Origin: Cellvibrio sp. PSBB023
Lineage (GTDB): Bacteria; Pseudomonadota; Gammaproteobacteria; Pseudomonadales; Cellvibrionaceae
Reading direction: 5' to 3'
Assembly (NCBI RefSeq): GCF_002007605.1
Contig: NZ_CP019799.1
Location: 2,356,001-2,420,000, forward strand
Length of the DNA stretch: 64,000 bases
Position numbers and translations under genes: made by a program. Below the pieces are notes generated by a model, which saw only the letters and a program-made list of their open reading frames with translations, had not been told where the DNA came from and did no database searches. Positions 28,459 to 37,802 of the stretch are shown in pieces (position 1 is the stretch's first letter; each line of letters opens with the position of its first letter).

Positions 28459-29433
28459 ATGGCAACAGGCACTATCAACATGCACAACGCCCCCCTTGGT
28501 GCACCATCAAGCAGCAAGGGATCGCCCCAATTTGCCCTGTTTTGCGAGGAATACCAGCAGCGGCTCGATGCCCTGACACTGGTAAAGCAACTCATCCAAA
28601 TGATTAAAGCCGTGCAGCGGCATCGCGGCATGTCTATGGGGGCACTCGGTGGCAATGCATTGTTTCGCGCCGAGCTCACCCAGTTGCAGGCGCAGCTGGA
28701 GCGGCGACTGGAATTGGTACAGGCATTTGCCGCCCGCAGCCTGAACCTGCTGAGCCCGCGTGACCGGGAAAACCTGAGCAATGCCTGGCTGACCATCAGC
28801 CGCGATTGGCAGCAGGATGCCGTGGTGGATAACTATGAATTGCACTGCCACCTAATCGAACAACTACTGAGCATGGTCGCCGCACTGGGTAAACAGTTGG
28901 AGCTGCCGACCTCCCAAGCCCTATCGCCGCACAAGGAGCGCACGGCTGGCGATGCCGCACCAGAAGGCACAGCCTACCCAAACCGTTTCAAGTACCTGGA
29001 GGTTCTGCATTTTTCGACCCGCCTGATGCCCTCCGTTGCCGAGCAAATTGGCCGCATTCGCGCCCTGTCGACCTATGCGTCGGCACTGGGTTATTGCGAC
29101 AAAGATGTCACCAGCAAACTGCGCTACGCCATCCAATGCACCCGCGTGAATAACGAGAAATTGCGCCATCAAACTAAACGTCTGGAAGGCTTGCTGGATA
29201 AGGATTTGAGCCTGCTGCCCCAACTGAAAAGCTATGAAATCAAACTCGATTTCCTGCTCACCATGGTGGAGAACGATGTGGTTAATCCCCACCAGATCAA
29301 TGCCGATAGTCATCGTTTGTTTGTACTGGCCTCGGACATTATTGATATGTATTTGAAAGTAGTGGATGAAGGCGTGCACCTGCTCACCAGCTGGCACGAG
29401 CAGGATATTGAACTCTGGCTGGAAACCTGCTGA
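28459..29433 (+). CDS. Cytosolic helical protein with NIT-like (nitrate/nitrite sensing) pattern
   Basis: 324 residues, almost entirely helical, without signal peptide or membrane helix. MIKAVQRHRGMSMGALGGN (48-66) looks like the QRERG.S.G.L signature of NIT sensor domains. Such domains normally lie outside the membrane in receptors; here the protein has no membrane part and no output domain. It is divergent from the halogenase gene, with about 250 bases between starts, and lies just before the phospholipase gene. Function is unknown; the NIT link is an inference from the short motif. Confidence 0.6.
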   Translation: MATGTINMHNAPLGAPSSSKGSPQFALFCEEYQQRLDALTLVKQLIQMIKAVQRHRGMSMGALGGNALFRAELTQLQAQLERRLELVQAFAARSLNLLSPRDRENLSNAWLTISRDWQQDAVVDNYELHCHLIEQLLSMVAALGKQLELPTSQALSPHKERTAGDAAPEGTAYPNRFKYLEVLHFSTRLMPSVAEQIGRIRALSTYASALGYCDKDVTSKLRYAIQCTRVNNEKLRHQTKRLEGLLDKDLSLLPQLKSYEIKLDFLLTMVENDVVNPHQINADSHRLFVLASDIIDMYLKVVDEGVHLLTSWHEQDIELWLETC

Positions 29434-29592
29434 TCGGGGAGGGAAATTGAAATACACAGATTAGGGGAATTTATTCCACAGAAGAATGGCAATAGCAGGG
29501 TAGACTGCTTGCCTCTTAAGCCGTAACACCTAGAATGTGGCATCTGGAATCACGGCTAATTGTCGCTAAATTCACCCTGTGAGAAGCTGCTT

Positions 29593-30702
29593 ATGCGTTC
29601 CGTTCGGCCCTTGGTGTTACCTGCTGCCTTCCCGCTTTGCGTTGCGCTCTTCAGCACAACCGCTGGCGCCCAAACCACATCCGGGGCAACAACACCGCCC
29701 ACCATGCCACCTGCAGCCATGAACACCTGCCTGCAAGCTTCAATCCCCAGTGCCGCATCAACCATGACCGTTGCCGAACTTCGTCAAGCATGTCAGTTGT
29801 TGTATGAGCAAGAGTTGCAAAGCAAGGCACCGGCCGAACTGAAGGAGGAACAAGTCAGCAAGGCCTCCGCAACTGACAATGGCGAACAATTACTCCAGCG
29901 CCGCATGACCCTGGAAGCGCTGAACCGCTCCAACCGTTTTATGTTGACGCCGCACAAGCGCAACTACCTGTTTCCCGCGAGCTATACCCGTTCGCCCAAT
30001 GTGACCCCCTATCGCGAAAACGACAATGAAGCCCTGAGCGACTTGCGTCGGACCGAAGTGGATTTCCAACTGAGCATTAAAATCCTGCTGCGCGAAGACA
30101 TCTTTGGTGAAAACGGCCACTTGTATATGGGCTATACCAATCACTCGCTTTGGCAACTGTACAGCGAAGCCGATTCGGCCCCCTTTCGCGAAACCGACCA
30201 CCAGCCGGAGCTGATCCTCAGCTTTACCAATGACTGGGAAATTTTGGGCTTCCGCAACGTGCTCAATGACATCATCCTCAATCACCAATCCAATGGTCAG
30301 GGCGGTCTGCTGTCGCGCAGTTGGAACCGGATCATGCTCAACAGCGTGTTTTCGCGCGGCAATTTTGCCTTTGCGCTCAACCCTTGGTATCGGCTGCCAG
30401 AATCTGCGCAGGAATATCCCGGCGACCCGGACGGTGACGACAACCCGGATATCACCGATTACATGGGGAAATTTGAATTTAACGCCGCTTATCAGCATGA
30501 CGATGACATCTACAGCCTGATGCTGCGCAACAACCTGAGTGCAAACAGCCGCGGCGCCGTTGAGTTGGGTTGGAGCTTTCCCATCAGCAGCAACCTGCGC
30601 GGTCAGCTTAAATACTTCAATGGCTACGGCCACAGCCTTATCGATTACAACGTCAACCTGGAAGTATTTGCGCTGGGCATTGTATTTACCGATTTGTTTT
30701 AA
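29593..30702 (+). CDS. pldA: Outer-membrane phospholipase A (PldA)
   Basis: 369 residues from the ATG at 29593, with GAGAAG six bases upstream; an in-frame TTG at 29560 is less likely. A signal peptide ends at AGAQ. After a Pro/Thr-rich and helical linker (about 25-120) comes a 12-strand barrel. The catalytic motif NHQSNGQGG carries the His and Ser used by PldA, and LSRSWNR follows as usual. It hydrolyses acyl chains of phospholipids that reach the outer leaflet of the outer membrane, with calcium and as a dimer. The N-terminal linker makes it longer than the E. coli protein. Confidence 0.9.
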   Translation: MRSVRPLVLPAAFPLCVALFSTTAGAQTTSGATTPPTMPPAAMNTCLQASIPSAASTMTVAELRQACQLLYEQELQSKAPAELKEEQVSKASATDNGEQLLQRRMTLEALNRSNRFMLTPHKRNYLFPASYTRSPNVTPYRENDNEALSDLRRTEVDFQLSIKILLREDIFGENGHLYMGYTNHSLWQLYSEADSAPFRETDHQPELILSFTNDWEILGFRNVLNDIILNHQSNGQGGLLSRSWNRIMLNSVFSRGNFAFALNPWYRLPESAQEYPGDPDGDDNPDITDYMGKFEFNAAYQHDDDIYSLMLRNNLSANSRGAVELGWSFPISSNLRGQLKYFNGYGHSLIDYNVNLEVFALGIVFTDLF

Positions 30703-30718
30703 CGCACAGTTCATCAAC

Positions 30719-30746
30719 CTAGAGCCCATAAACTAGAGCCCATAAA
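30719..30746. repeat. Perfect 14-base tandem duplication
   Basis: CTAGAGCCCATAAA occurs twice in direct succession between the pldA stop and the terminator hairpin. It looks like a simple slippage duplication. Confidence 0.9.
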
Positions 30747-30779
30747 AAAGGCGCAGCGATAAATCGCTGCGCCTTTTTA
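30744..30779. terminator. Bidirectional terminator between pldA and the PilZ gene
   Basis: GGCGCAGCGAT pairs with ATCGCTGCGCC with a two-base centre, flanked by A6 on the left and T5 on the right. It serves pldA (plus) and the PilZ gene (minus). Confidence 0.93.
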
Positions 30780-30806
30780 CCTTATTGCCAAGCGTGAAGT
30801 AAAAAC

Positions 30807-31169
30807 CTAGTAGCTCTCGCCCAGGCGCTCCACCAAACTGCGAATGGACTGCACCGCTTGCGCCGACACATCGATAATGGAAAAACCAATCCAGTGCTTG
30901 CCGGATAAATCTGCGGCGCGCGTCCACAAACAATCTACCCCCAACTGAATCACCATCTGGTCATTGACCGGCTCAGGCAAGTGCAGATCCAGGGTGTAGA
31001 GACGATCCTCTTCCAGCAGCACATCGCCCATCACCATCAAACCTTGGGCATGGATGTTAACGAGCCGGCCGACGTACAAATCGCGCAGGCTGTCATAGAC
31101 ATCCACATCGCCATTAATGATGTGGCGCTCCAGTTCGCGATCGTGCTCCCGGGTACAGTCGTGGGTCAT
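30807..31169 (-). CDS. PilZ-domain protein, probable c-di-GMP effector
   Basis: 120 residues. RELER (11-15) fits the RxxxR c-di-GMP-binding motif and NIHAQG (38-43) fits D/N-x-S-x-x-G except for His in place of Ser. Beta strands follow in the usual order (LYTLDLHLPE, IQLGVDCLWTR, HWIGFSIIDVSAQ). Its ATG overlaps the stop of the DUF1631 gene by four bases (ATGA), so the two are co-translated and probably act together. Binding of c-di-GMP is likely but the Ser change could weaken it. Confidence 0.8.
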   Translation of the reverse strand: MTHDCTREHDRELERHIINGDVDVYDSLRDLYVGRLVNIHAQGLMVMGDVLLEEDRLYTLDLHLPEPVNDQMVIQLGVDCLWTRAADLSGKHWIGFSIIDVSAQAVQSIRSLVERLGESY

Positions 31170-33610
31170 GATGCAGCCCCCGTTTTGAGGTTATCCGCCC
31201 GCTCGTTAAGGGTGTGATAAATATTTTCCAGCGCGCGTTCAAAGAAGGGCTTGGTGCTGCCGGCAATAATTTTGGCGCGACCGGCAATCATATCGCGTGC
31301 CAATTGCAAACCCGCCGCCAGCGATACCTTGCGCCCCTGCTGATCCACCAGCATGTAGTGCTGGGTCTTTTTGTTGTACCAAGCCACTTTCAGGCGCTTG
31401 CCGCCATCAAACTCAAACCAGGTACCAAATTCCACCATTTTCAGGCTATCGACAATTTTGGCTTCTTCGGTGGATACAGGTTGCTGCTGGGCGCTGCTGT
31501 GACCAGCTTTTTCTGCCGCCAACAACTCCAACTTGCTGCGCATAGGCGCCGGTGCCGGTTCCGCCTTGCGGCTGAGCAGTGCCATACGCTGTAGCGATGC
31601 TACCGCATCCAGCAATTTGCGGCCCTTGGCCTGTTCGTAGCCAATGGTTTCAAAGCCGCGCTCCAACAGGTTGCGCAGCGGTTCCTGAAGCTCCATTTGC
31701 GCCACCTTGTCCTGCTGGGTGGTTTTAGGCTCCAGCGACCACAACAAATCATCAATCGCCTTGAGTGCACGCGCCCAACTTTCGGATTTATCGCCGTAGC
31801 GCAACAACACAAACGACAGGTAATCCGACCAAGGCTGTAGCAACAGCAACAGGATCGCCGATGGCATCTCGCGGTTGTCGGTGCGGCTGCGCACCTCGTG
31901 ATTCACTTGCAGTTTGGCCTCGCGCAGTTTTTCCTCGCCCTGGGCTTTTTCCAGCGCGCGACGCTCCATCAACTCCTGCCGGCGCGCCACGTTATTGGTG
32001 TAGGCATTAAACTCGATCAACAGCTCGGCAAAGATACGCACGTCATTTTTAAATTCGTGCAACAGGCGGAATACGGTAGTTTTGATCTTGGTGAAAATAT
32101 CGTACTGATCACTGCCATCATTACTGACCCAGCGCACACCTGCTTCGGCCAAACTATTGAGCAACACCCGAGCAGGATGCTCCGGCTGCTCAAAAAACCC
32201 TTTATCGATAAAGGCGATTTTCAAAAAAGGCGTATGCAAATAACTGAGCAGTGCTTTGACTGAATCGGGCAAATGATCATCAGACAGCATGTACTCAAAC
32301 AACATACCGACCAGGTCGATGGTCTGCATATCGCTCGCTTCCACCGCGCCATTTACATTCTCGCTGGCAATCTGCTGCATCATCTGGCGACTGACATCTG
32401 CCACGGTTTGCACCGGAATCGCCACCGGACCGGAATCGTGATCGGCCAAAGCCTGTTGACTCAGGTGATAGGCTTGCCCTTGCATCTGCTCCAGCACTCC
32501 AACCAATTGGTTGCTGTTATAGACCTGCAACTGGGTGGGCGGGGTATTGGGTGTTGCGGCCACCGGTGCATTGGCTGGCGCTGAGTTGGCAGCTGGCGCG
32601 CCGCCCTGGGCAATGGTGCCCGTGAAACCACTGGCCTGAATCGCAGGCATTAATTGGGTGACATGGGTTTGCAGCAGCCGAATCGCATTTAACAGGCTGT
32701 TTTGGTACTGGATATCATTGGGGTTGAGCGCACCACTGAGCAACTTGTCGCTCGCGCGGCGCTGATGTTGTTGCGCATCAAGCGCCTGCTGCTGTAATTC
32801 GGCCTCGGTTTGATGCTGTTCAAAAGGGCCGTCCTGGATAGCCTCTTCGCGCACCGGCTCGGACTTTTCCTGAGCCACCACAAACCGCAGGTTGGGCAGT
32901 AAATTCTGGCGGATCAAATAATCGTTCAGCTCATCGTAAAGCTCACCCAGCATGCCAATCACATCCTGATCAAACAGCTTGTAACCGATGATTTTGGTTT
33001 TGACATCCACATCCAGATTGGTCAACACCTTGCGCAGCGCTTCGCAGAATTGCACCGGGCTGGCAGGGTTAGTGCGCTCGTCGATCTTTTCGCCATCATT
33101 CAGCAGCGCCAAACGCTGTTGTAACGCCCAGAGACTCTCTGCAAAAAAGTTATCGGCGCGATGGGTAATAGAGGTGATTGCAATCGTCTCTTCCAGATCC
33201 GAATGCTCAACCAGCGAGAGAATATCGCCGCTGAAGCGTTCCTCACCGGTCAGGGTATTGAGGGATTTGTTCTTGAACTTTACGTAACCATTGGCGAGAT
33301 GCTGGCAAAACTCCTGCTCTGCCGCCTGCTGCACCGCATTTAACAGGTTCTGGATTTCATAGAGCGCGACTTGATCCTTATTGGATTTGGCCTGCTCGGC
33401 AACCTCCAAAATCTGCTTACACCACTCGCGCCAGAAATTGGGAAAAACACGATAAGCAAAGCCGCGCGTTAAATCGCGGCAATGTTTTAAATACTCGATG
33501 GTCAGTTGTTCTGACATCGCAACGGTGGAGTATTGCGACGATTTGGGAGCATCGGCGCCGGGCAAACCTGAGTTTTGCATAATGGTTCCGTACTTATCCA
33601 TGAGATTCAT
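31166..33610 (-). CDS. DUF1631 family protein (first copy)
   Basis: 814 residues from the ATG at 33610; an ATG at 33601 and an in-frame TTG at 33706 are alternatives. DUF1631 proteins are large, helical and cytosolic, sometimes misnamed thymidine phosphorylase. Typical segments are DLVGMLFEYMLSDDHLPDSV, KALLSYLHTPFLKIAFIDKGFF and HPARVLLNSLAEAG. The C-terminal GTWFEFDGGKRLKVAWYNK looks like a small beta domain related to PilZ-type barrels (inference). A close paralogue lies at 42244-44778. The stop overlaps the PilZ gene. A role in surface motility or c-di-GMP signalling is suggested by neighbours only. Confidence 0.85.
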   Translation of the reverse strand: MNLMDKYGTIMQNSGLPGADAPKSSQYSTVAMSEQLTIEYLKHCRDLTRGFAYRVFPNFWREWCKQILEVAEQAKSNKDQVALYEIQNLLNAVQQAAEQEFCQHLANGYVKFKNKSLNTLTGEERFSGDILSLVEHSDLEETIAITSITHRADNFFAESLWALQQRLALLNDGEKIDERTNPASPVQFCEALRKVLTNLDVDVKTKIIGYKLFDQDVIGMLGELYDELNDYLIRQNLLPNLRFVVAQEKSEPVREEAIQDGPFEQHQTEAELQQQALDAQQHQRRASDKLLSGALNPNDIQYQNSLLNAIRLLQTHVTQLMPAIQASGFTGTIAQGGAPAANSAPANAPVAATPNTPPTQLQVYNSNQLVGVLEQMQGQAYHLSQQALADHDSGPVAIPVQTVADVSRQMMQQIASENVNGAVEASDMQTIDLVGMLFEYMLSDDHLPDSVKALLSYLHTPFLKIAFIDKGFFEQPEHPARVLLNSLAEAGVRWVSNDGSDQYDIFTKIKTTVFRLLHEFKNDVRIFAELLIEFNAYTNNVARRQELMERRALEKAQGEEKLREAKLQVNHEVRSRTDNREMPSAILLLLLQPWSDYLSFVLLRYGDKSESWARALKAIDDLLWSLEPKTTQQDKVAQMELQEPLRNLLERGFETIGYEQAKGRKLLDAVASLQRMALLSRKAEPAPAPMRSKLELLAAEKAGHSSAQQQPVSTEEAKIVDSLKMVEFGTWFEFDGGKRLKVAWYNKKTQHYMLVDQQGRKVSLAAGLQLARDMIAGRAKIIAGSTKPFFERALENIYHTLNERADNLKTGAAS

Positions 33611-34022
33611 GTTCCTTAGACCCTGTCTCTGAAGACCCAGATCAGGGGCCAGTTCGAACCTAAAGAGCAGACGTTTCTGCCGGTAAAAGGTTATCTTGAA
33701 CGCCAATATTAACAGCTTGCGCTACTTGTTTCACAGAATAGCGCGGCTTTAAGCCCTCAGCGAGCAAAAAATAATCGATTGTGACAAATGCCCGTCAGGC
33801 ACCATTACGGCGCATTTCATACCCTGCCAACCGCCGCCACCGCACCAAAAGCGATCACCGCGTTTACCAGCACCATCTCCCGTATCACTACTCAACAAGC
33901 GACAACGCGCGCCACGCCAGCCTCTAGCCGCCCATCACCACAATTGGCACTTATATTGCGATACACAGGTTGAAATAACTGACTCGCACTCTGGGCGATC
34001 TGGCTATTCACACAATTTGCTA
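33611..34022. other. Intergenic region between DUF1631 and the guanidine riboswitch
   Basis: About 400 bases without a supported gene. It must hold the DUF1631 promoter (minus) and the promoter of the guanidine operon (plus). Short frames on both strands have no ribosome site or family pattern. No clear -35/-10 could be fixed by eye. Confidence 0.4.
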
Positions 34023-34160
34023 AATAGAGAGCTAGGGTTCCGATCATGCGATCCACGATCACATGATGTCTGGTCCGAGAGCTTTCGACCTCTGCCGCCG
34101 GATGCATCTGGCAGGAAAGGGGTTACACGGCGGGACAAAAGCCCGGGAGATGATTGGCCT
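34023..34160 (+). promoter_or_regulatory. Guanidine-I (ykkC) riboswitch
   Basis: The conserved blocks of the ykkC/guanidine-I RNA appear in order and spacing: CTAGGGTTCCG (from 34032), CTGGTCCGAGAG (about 34070-34082), a variable hairpin, then ACACGG (34125) and GGGACAAAAGCCCGGGAGA (34132-34150). This class binds guanidinium and turns genes on. It lies about 65 bases before the binding-protein gene of a guanidine carboxylase operon, the expected target. No T-run terminator follows it, so control may act on the ribosome site (GGAGG at 34212-34216) rather than by termination (inference). Confidence 0.93.
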
Positions 34161-34222
34161 AATCGCCAGAGTGGTCTCTTAATGCTTGCGCCGATGTATA
34201 CCCATACCTTTGGAGGTTGTTC

Positions 34223-35284
34223 ATGTTGCGTCATCCCCGTCTGAAAACGCTATTACTCGCCCTTACACTTGGCCTCAGTGCCAACCTTGCCAGTGCCGCT
34301 GAACCCTTTAAAGTCTGCTGGTCCATCTACGTTGGCTGGATGCCCTGGGGCTATGGCGCGGAACAAAAAATCGTCGATAAATGGGCGAAGAAATACGGTA
34401 TTGAAATCGACGTGGTACAAATTAACGATTACGTCGAATCCATCAACCAATACACAGCGGGTCAATTTGATGGTTGCGTGATGACCAATATGGATGCGCT
34501 CACAATTCCTGCTGCCGGCGGCGTGGATTCAACCGCGCTGATCGTGGGCGACTTCTCTAATGGTAATGACGGCGTGGTACTCAAAGGCGCCAACAAAACC
34601 CTGAAAGATATCAAAGGCCAGCAAGTGAATTTGGTCGAGTTGAGTGTGTCGCACTATTTGCTGGCGCGCGCGCTGGAATCCGTTGGCCTAAAAGAAGCCG
34701 ATGTGAAAGTGGTTAACACCTCCGACGCCGATATGGTGGCGGTTTACGGCACCAAGGGTGTCACCGCCATCACCACCTGGAACCCGCTGCTGAGCGAAGT
34801 GCTCGCACAACCCAACAGCACCAAGGTGTTTGACTCATCGCAAATCCCCGGCGAAATTATGGATTTGATGGTAGTGAATACCGCCACGCTGCAAAAAAAT
34901 CCCGCCCTGGGTAAAGCGCTCGTCGGCGCCTGGTATGAAATCATGACCACCATGAGCGGTAGCGATAAAGCCGCCACTGACGCCAAAACAGCAATGGCGG
35001 TCGCATCAGGTACAGACCTCGCTGGTTACGAAGCCCAACTCGCCAGCACCAAAATGTTTTACACCCCGCAAGCCGCGCTGGCACTCGTCAATAGCGATGC
35101 ATTGCTCAGCACCATGCAAAAAGTGGCTGAATTTTCCTTCGATCACGGCCTGCTGGGCGATGGCGCTCCCGATGCAGAATTTATTGGCGTCGCTGGCCCT
35201 AAAGGTATTTACGGCAACAAGCAAAACGTAAAACTGCGTTTTGATACCACCTACATGCAAATGGCTGCTGATAAAAAACTCTAA
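34223..35284 (+). CDS. ABC transporter periplasmic binding protein, guanidine/urea-carboxylase type
   Basis: 353 residues from the ATG at 34223, with GGAGG six bases upstream. A signal peptide ends near ASAAEP. The mature protein is of the NMT1/TauA-like class found beside urea or guanidine carboxylases (KVCWSIYVGWMPWGYG, QFDGCVMTNMDAL, VNLVELSVSHYLLARAL). It would capture the guanidine compound in the periplasm and hand it to the permease. First gene after the riboswitch. A hairpin (35307-35333) separates it from the permease gene and may raise its relative amount. Confidence 0.88.
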   Translation: MLRHPRLKTLLLALTLGLSANLASAAEPFKVCWSIYVGWMPWGYGAEQKIVDKWAKKYGIEIDVVQINDYVESINQYTAGQFDGCVMTNMDALTIPAAGGVDSTALIVGDFSNGNDGVVLKGANKTLKDIKGQQVNLVELSVSHYLLARALESVGLKEADVKVVNTSDADMVAVYGTKGVTAITTWNPLLSEVLAQPNSTKVFDSSQIPGEIMDLMVVNTATLQKNPALGKALVGAWYEIMTTMSGSDKAATDAKTAMAVASGTDLAGYEAQLASTKMFYTPQAALALVNSDALLSTMQKVAEFSFDHGLLGDGAPDAEFIGVAGPKGIYGNKQNVKLRFDTTYMQMAADKKL

Positions 35285-35306
35285 CCGGGTTTTGCATTGC
35301 CTGATC

Positions 35307-35333
35307 GCGCTACCCAGTACTTCCGGGTAGCGC
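35307..35333 (+). promoter_or_regulatory. Intercistronic hairpin after the binding-protein gene
   Basis: GCGCTACCC pairs perfectly with GGGTAGCGC over a nine-base loop. No T run follows, so it is not a normal terminator. Such hairpins after binding-protein genes protect the upstream mRNA from 3' exonucleases and cause higher expression of that gene (known from other ABC operons). Confidence 0.65.
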
Positions 35334-35361
35334 CGACTCAACCAGACTGAATGGCGCCATC

Positions 35362-36183
35362 ATGAAACGATTAATTAATTTAACGCCCTCAAAACCGCTA
35401 AAGCTCTTATTAGGCATCCTGCCTTTTGCACTGATTCTGGTGATTTATTTAGTCGCCTCAGATGCGCGCCTCGCCGAAAATGCTAACGACAAACTCCTGC
35501 CCAGTTTTACGCAAATGGGTTCCGCCATCCAGAGCCTCGCCTTTGAACCGAGTAAACGCAGCGGCGAATTTTTATTTTGGCAGGACACCTTAAGCAGCTT
35601 GTATCGCTTGGCCTTGGGTATTTTTATTGCCGCCATTCTGGGTTTTACCATCGGCCTATTAACCGGTGCCATTCCCACCATTTATTCGCCCATCGCGCCA
35701 CTGTTAACAGTTATTTCCCTGGTGCCGCCCATGGCGCTGCTGCCCGTATTATTTATTGTGTTTGGCTTGGGCGAATTATCCAAAGTCGCGCTGATTGTGA
35801 TCGGTGTTGCGCCCTTTATCGCACGCGACATTCAGCGCTGCACTCAGGAAATTCCACTGGAACAATTGGTCAAAGCACAAACACTGGGTGCATCCACGTG
35901 GCAAATTATTGTGAGGGTATTAACGCCGCAACTCATGCCGCGTTTAATTAATGCAGTGCGTTTATCACTCGGTGCAGGCTGGTTATTTTTAATTGCTGCT
36001 GAAGCCATAGCCTCCACCGATGGTTTGGGCTATCGCATCTTTTTAGTACGTCGCTACATGTCGATGGATGTGATTTTGCCTTATGTTGCCTGGATCACCC
36101 TGCTCGCGTTTTTGGTGGATTGGCTGCTGGCAAAAATCAATCTCTGGTGTTTCCCCTGGCACAATCCAAACAGTAAACATTAA
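35362..36183 (+). CDS. ABC transporter permease, guanidine importer
   Basis: 273 residues with six or so membrane helices. The BPD_transp_1 loop that contacts the ATPase is present: EIPLEQLVKAQTLGASTWQ followed by VRVLTPQLMPRL. SsuC/TauC-like. It forms a homodimer with the binding protein and ATPase from the flanking genes to import guanidine or a related cation. Confidence 0.9.
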   Translation: MKRLINLTPSKPLKLLLGILPFALILVIYLVASDARLAENANDKLLPSFTQMGSAIQSLAFEPSKRSGEFLFWQDTLSSLYRLALGIFIAAILGFTIGLLTGAIPTIYSPIAPLLTVISLVPPMALLPVLFIVFGLGELSKVALIVIGVAPFIARDIQRCTQEIPLEQLVKAQTLGASTWQIIVRVLTPQLMPRLINAVRLSLGAGWLFLIAAEAIASTDGLGYRIFLVRRYMSMDVILPYVAWITLLAFLVDWLLAKINLWCFPWHNPNSKH

Positions 36184-36214
36184 GCCAAGCCGTAAACACT
36201 GGGCGAATAGCACT

Positions 36215-37045
36215 ATGACCATTATTCCTTTTGATAAAACTATCATTGAAGAAAAAAGAGCCAAACACATGCCCATGATTCAAGCAAAAAATCTGTGGAA
36301 AACCTATGGCGATAATGTGGTATTGGAACGGCTCAACATTAATGTTAACGCCGGCGAATTTATCACCATGGTAGGCACGTCAGGCTGCGGGAAAAGTACT
36401 TTTTTAAAAATGCTATTGGGTATGGAAGTACCCAGCTCGGGTGAATTACTGCTCGACGGAAAACCTATTCGCACCGAGCCGGATCAATCGCGCGGTATTG
36501 TATTCCAACAATATTCGGTCTTCCCACATTTAAGTGTGCTGGAAAACGTCATCATCGCCCGCGAATTTGAACACTCACCTTTATTGGGAAAATTATTCGG
36601 TAAACAAAAACGCAAAGTCGTAGACGAAGCCAAAGCCTTGCTCGAGTCGGTCGGCCTAAGCCATGCCCTGCATCGCTACCCCCATGAGTTATCCGGTGGC
36701 ATGAAACAGCGGCTGGCCATTGCCCAAGCCTTAATTCGCCAGCCACGTATTTTGTTATTGGATGAACCCTTCGGTGCGCTCGACCCCGGCATTCGCGCGG
36801 ACATGCATCAACTGATTTTAAAACTCTGGCAAGAACATCAACTCACGGTATTTATGGTGACGCACGATTTAAGCGAAGGATTTTACCTGGGCACACGCCT
36901 GTGGGTATTCGACAAATTGCGTCGCGACAATCAAGCGCCCACCGCCTATGGCGCCAACATTACCTACGACTTGCCCATTACCAAACGCAGTGCCGAAATG
37001 CCTGCCGAATTAAAAAAAATCACACAAGAAACAAACGAGCGTTAG
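36215..37045 (+). CDS. ABC transporter ATP-binding protein, guanidine importer
   Basis: 276 residues from the ATG at 36215, 31 bases after the permease stop; a later ATG at 36272 is also possible. Walker A GTSGCGKST, Q-loop FQQYSVFPH, signature LSGGMKQRLAIAQAL, Walker B ILLLDEPFGALDP and the switch His in MVTHD are all intact. It powers uptake by the permease of the same operon. It ends ten bases before the next gene. Confidence 0.92.
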   Translation: MTIIPFDKTIIEEKRAKHMPMIQAKNLWKTYGDNVVLERLNINVNAGEFITMVGTSGCGKSTFLKMLLGMEVPSSGELLLDGKPIRTEPDQSRGIVFQQYSVFPHLSVLENVIIAREFEHSPLLGKLFGKQKRKVVDEAKALLESVGLSHALHRYPHELSGGMKQRLAIAQALIRQPRILLLDEPFGALDPGIRADMHQLILKLWQEHQLTVFMVTHDLSEGFYLGTRLWVFDKLRRDNQAPTAYGANITYDLPITKRSAEMPAELKKITQETNER

Positions 37046-37054
37046 GGTTTAACC

Positions 37055-37792
37055 ATGAGCAATATCCTCTACACCACCACCCTGCCCGGCAATGGCCATT
37101 GGTCACTGGAACTACGTCGCGGCAGTTTGATGAAAATCACTGACCTGACCGGCGGCGCCAATGTGGGCATGCTGTTTTATAACCCTCGTCATTTATTGGA
37201 GCGCTATAACGCGCCCGACACACTCAAATGCCAACACACCTTCAAATTACAACGCGGCAATTGTTTGTACTCGGACATGGGTCGAATTTTTGCGTCCATC
37301 ATCGACGACTATTCTGCCAATGGTGAAGGCAACTGGCACGATACAGTATGCGGCACCAGTACCGCACAAATGGTCGAACAGCAATTTGGCAAACGCGACT
37401 ATCAGCGCGATCGCAACCAATGGCTGCAAAATGGTTACGACGCTTTTTTAGTAGAGCTGGCCAAATACGGTTTAGGCCGCGCCGATATGGCATCCAATAT
37501 CAATTGGTTTAGCAAAGTCATCGCTGACGACAAAGGCAACATTCAACTCGACACCCGAAATCAAGCGCAAGGCAATAGCGTCACGCTGCGTTTTGAAATG
37601 GATACACTCGTGGTGATGCACGCCTGCCCACACCCCCTGAATAAAAGCAGCAGCTACCCTTTCACCTCAGTACGCATTGAATTGGGTGAAGCAGACCCCG
37701 TCAGCGACGATGACTACTGCAAAAATTTCCGCCCGGAAAACCAACGCGGATTCCAAAATAACGCCCTGTATTATTTGGCAGCCAAGCATTAA
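37055..37792 (+). CDS. DUF1989 protein, carboxyguanidine deiminase subunit (first of pair)
   Basis: 245 residues. Urea-carboxylase-associated protein of the DUF1989 family: [22 protein letters not shown] near the start and [11 protein letters not shown] in the middle, with [11 protein letters not shown] near the end. Paired proteins of this type (CgdA and CgdB) remove ammonia from carboxyguanidine to give allophanate. Cys and His in those segments may bind zinc. It lies ten bases after the ATPase gene. Which of the two is CgdA cannot be fixed here. Confidence 0.85.
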   Translation: MSNILYTTTLPGNGHWSLELRRGSLMKITDLTGGANVGMLFYNPRHLLERYNAPDTLKCQHTFKLQRGNCLYSDMGRIFASIIDDYSANGEGNWHDTVCGTSTAQMVEQQFGKRDYQRDRNQWLQNGYDAFLVELAKYGLGRADMASNINWFSKVIADDKGNIQLDTRNQAQGNSVTLRFEMDTLVVMHACPHPLNKSSSYPFTSVRIELGEADPVSDDDYCKNFRPENQRGFQNNALYYLAAKH

Positions 37793-37802
37793 GAGGCCCA
37801 GC

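Noticed and set aside
29890..30729. 279-codon minus-strand frame
   Set aside because: Antisense to pldA, which has its catalytic motif and signal peptide; a long shadow caused by codon bias.
30719..30746. Tandem 14-base repeat as possible mobile-element target site
   Set aside because: The copies are directly adjacent with no insert, so simple slippage is a better explanation.
33788..33973. 61-codon plus-strand frame before the riboswitch
   Set aside because: Low-complexity Ala/Thr composition and no ribosome binding site.
34004..34244. Short frames on both strands over the riboswitch
   Set aside because: The conserved RNA blocks explain the sequence; the frames are chance openings.
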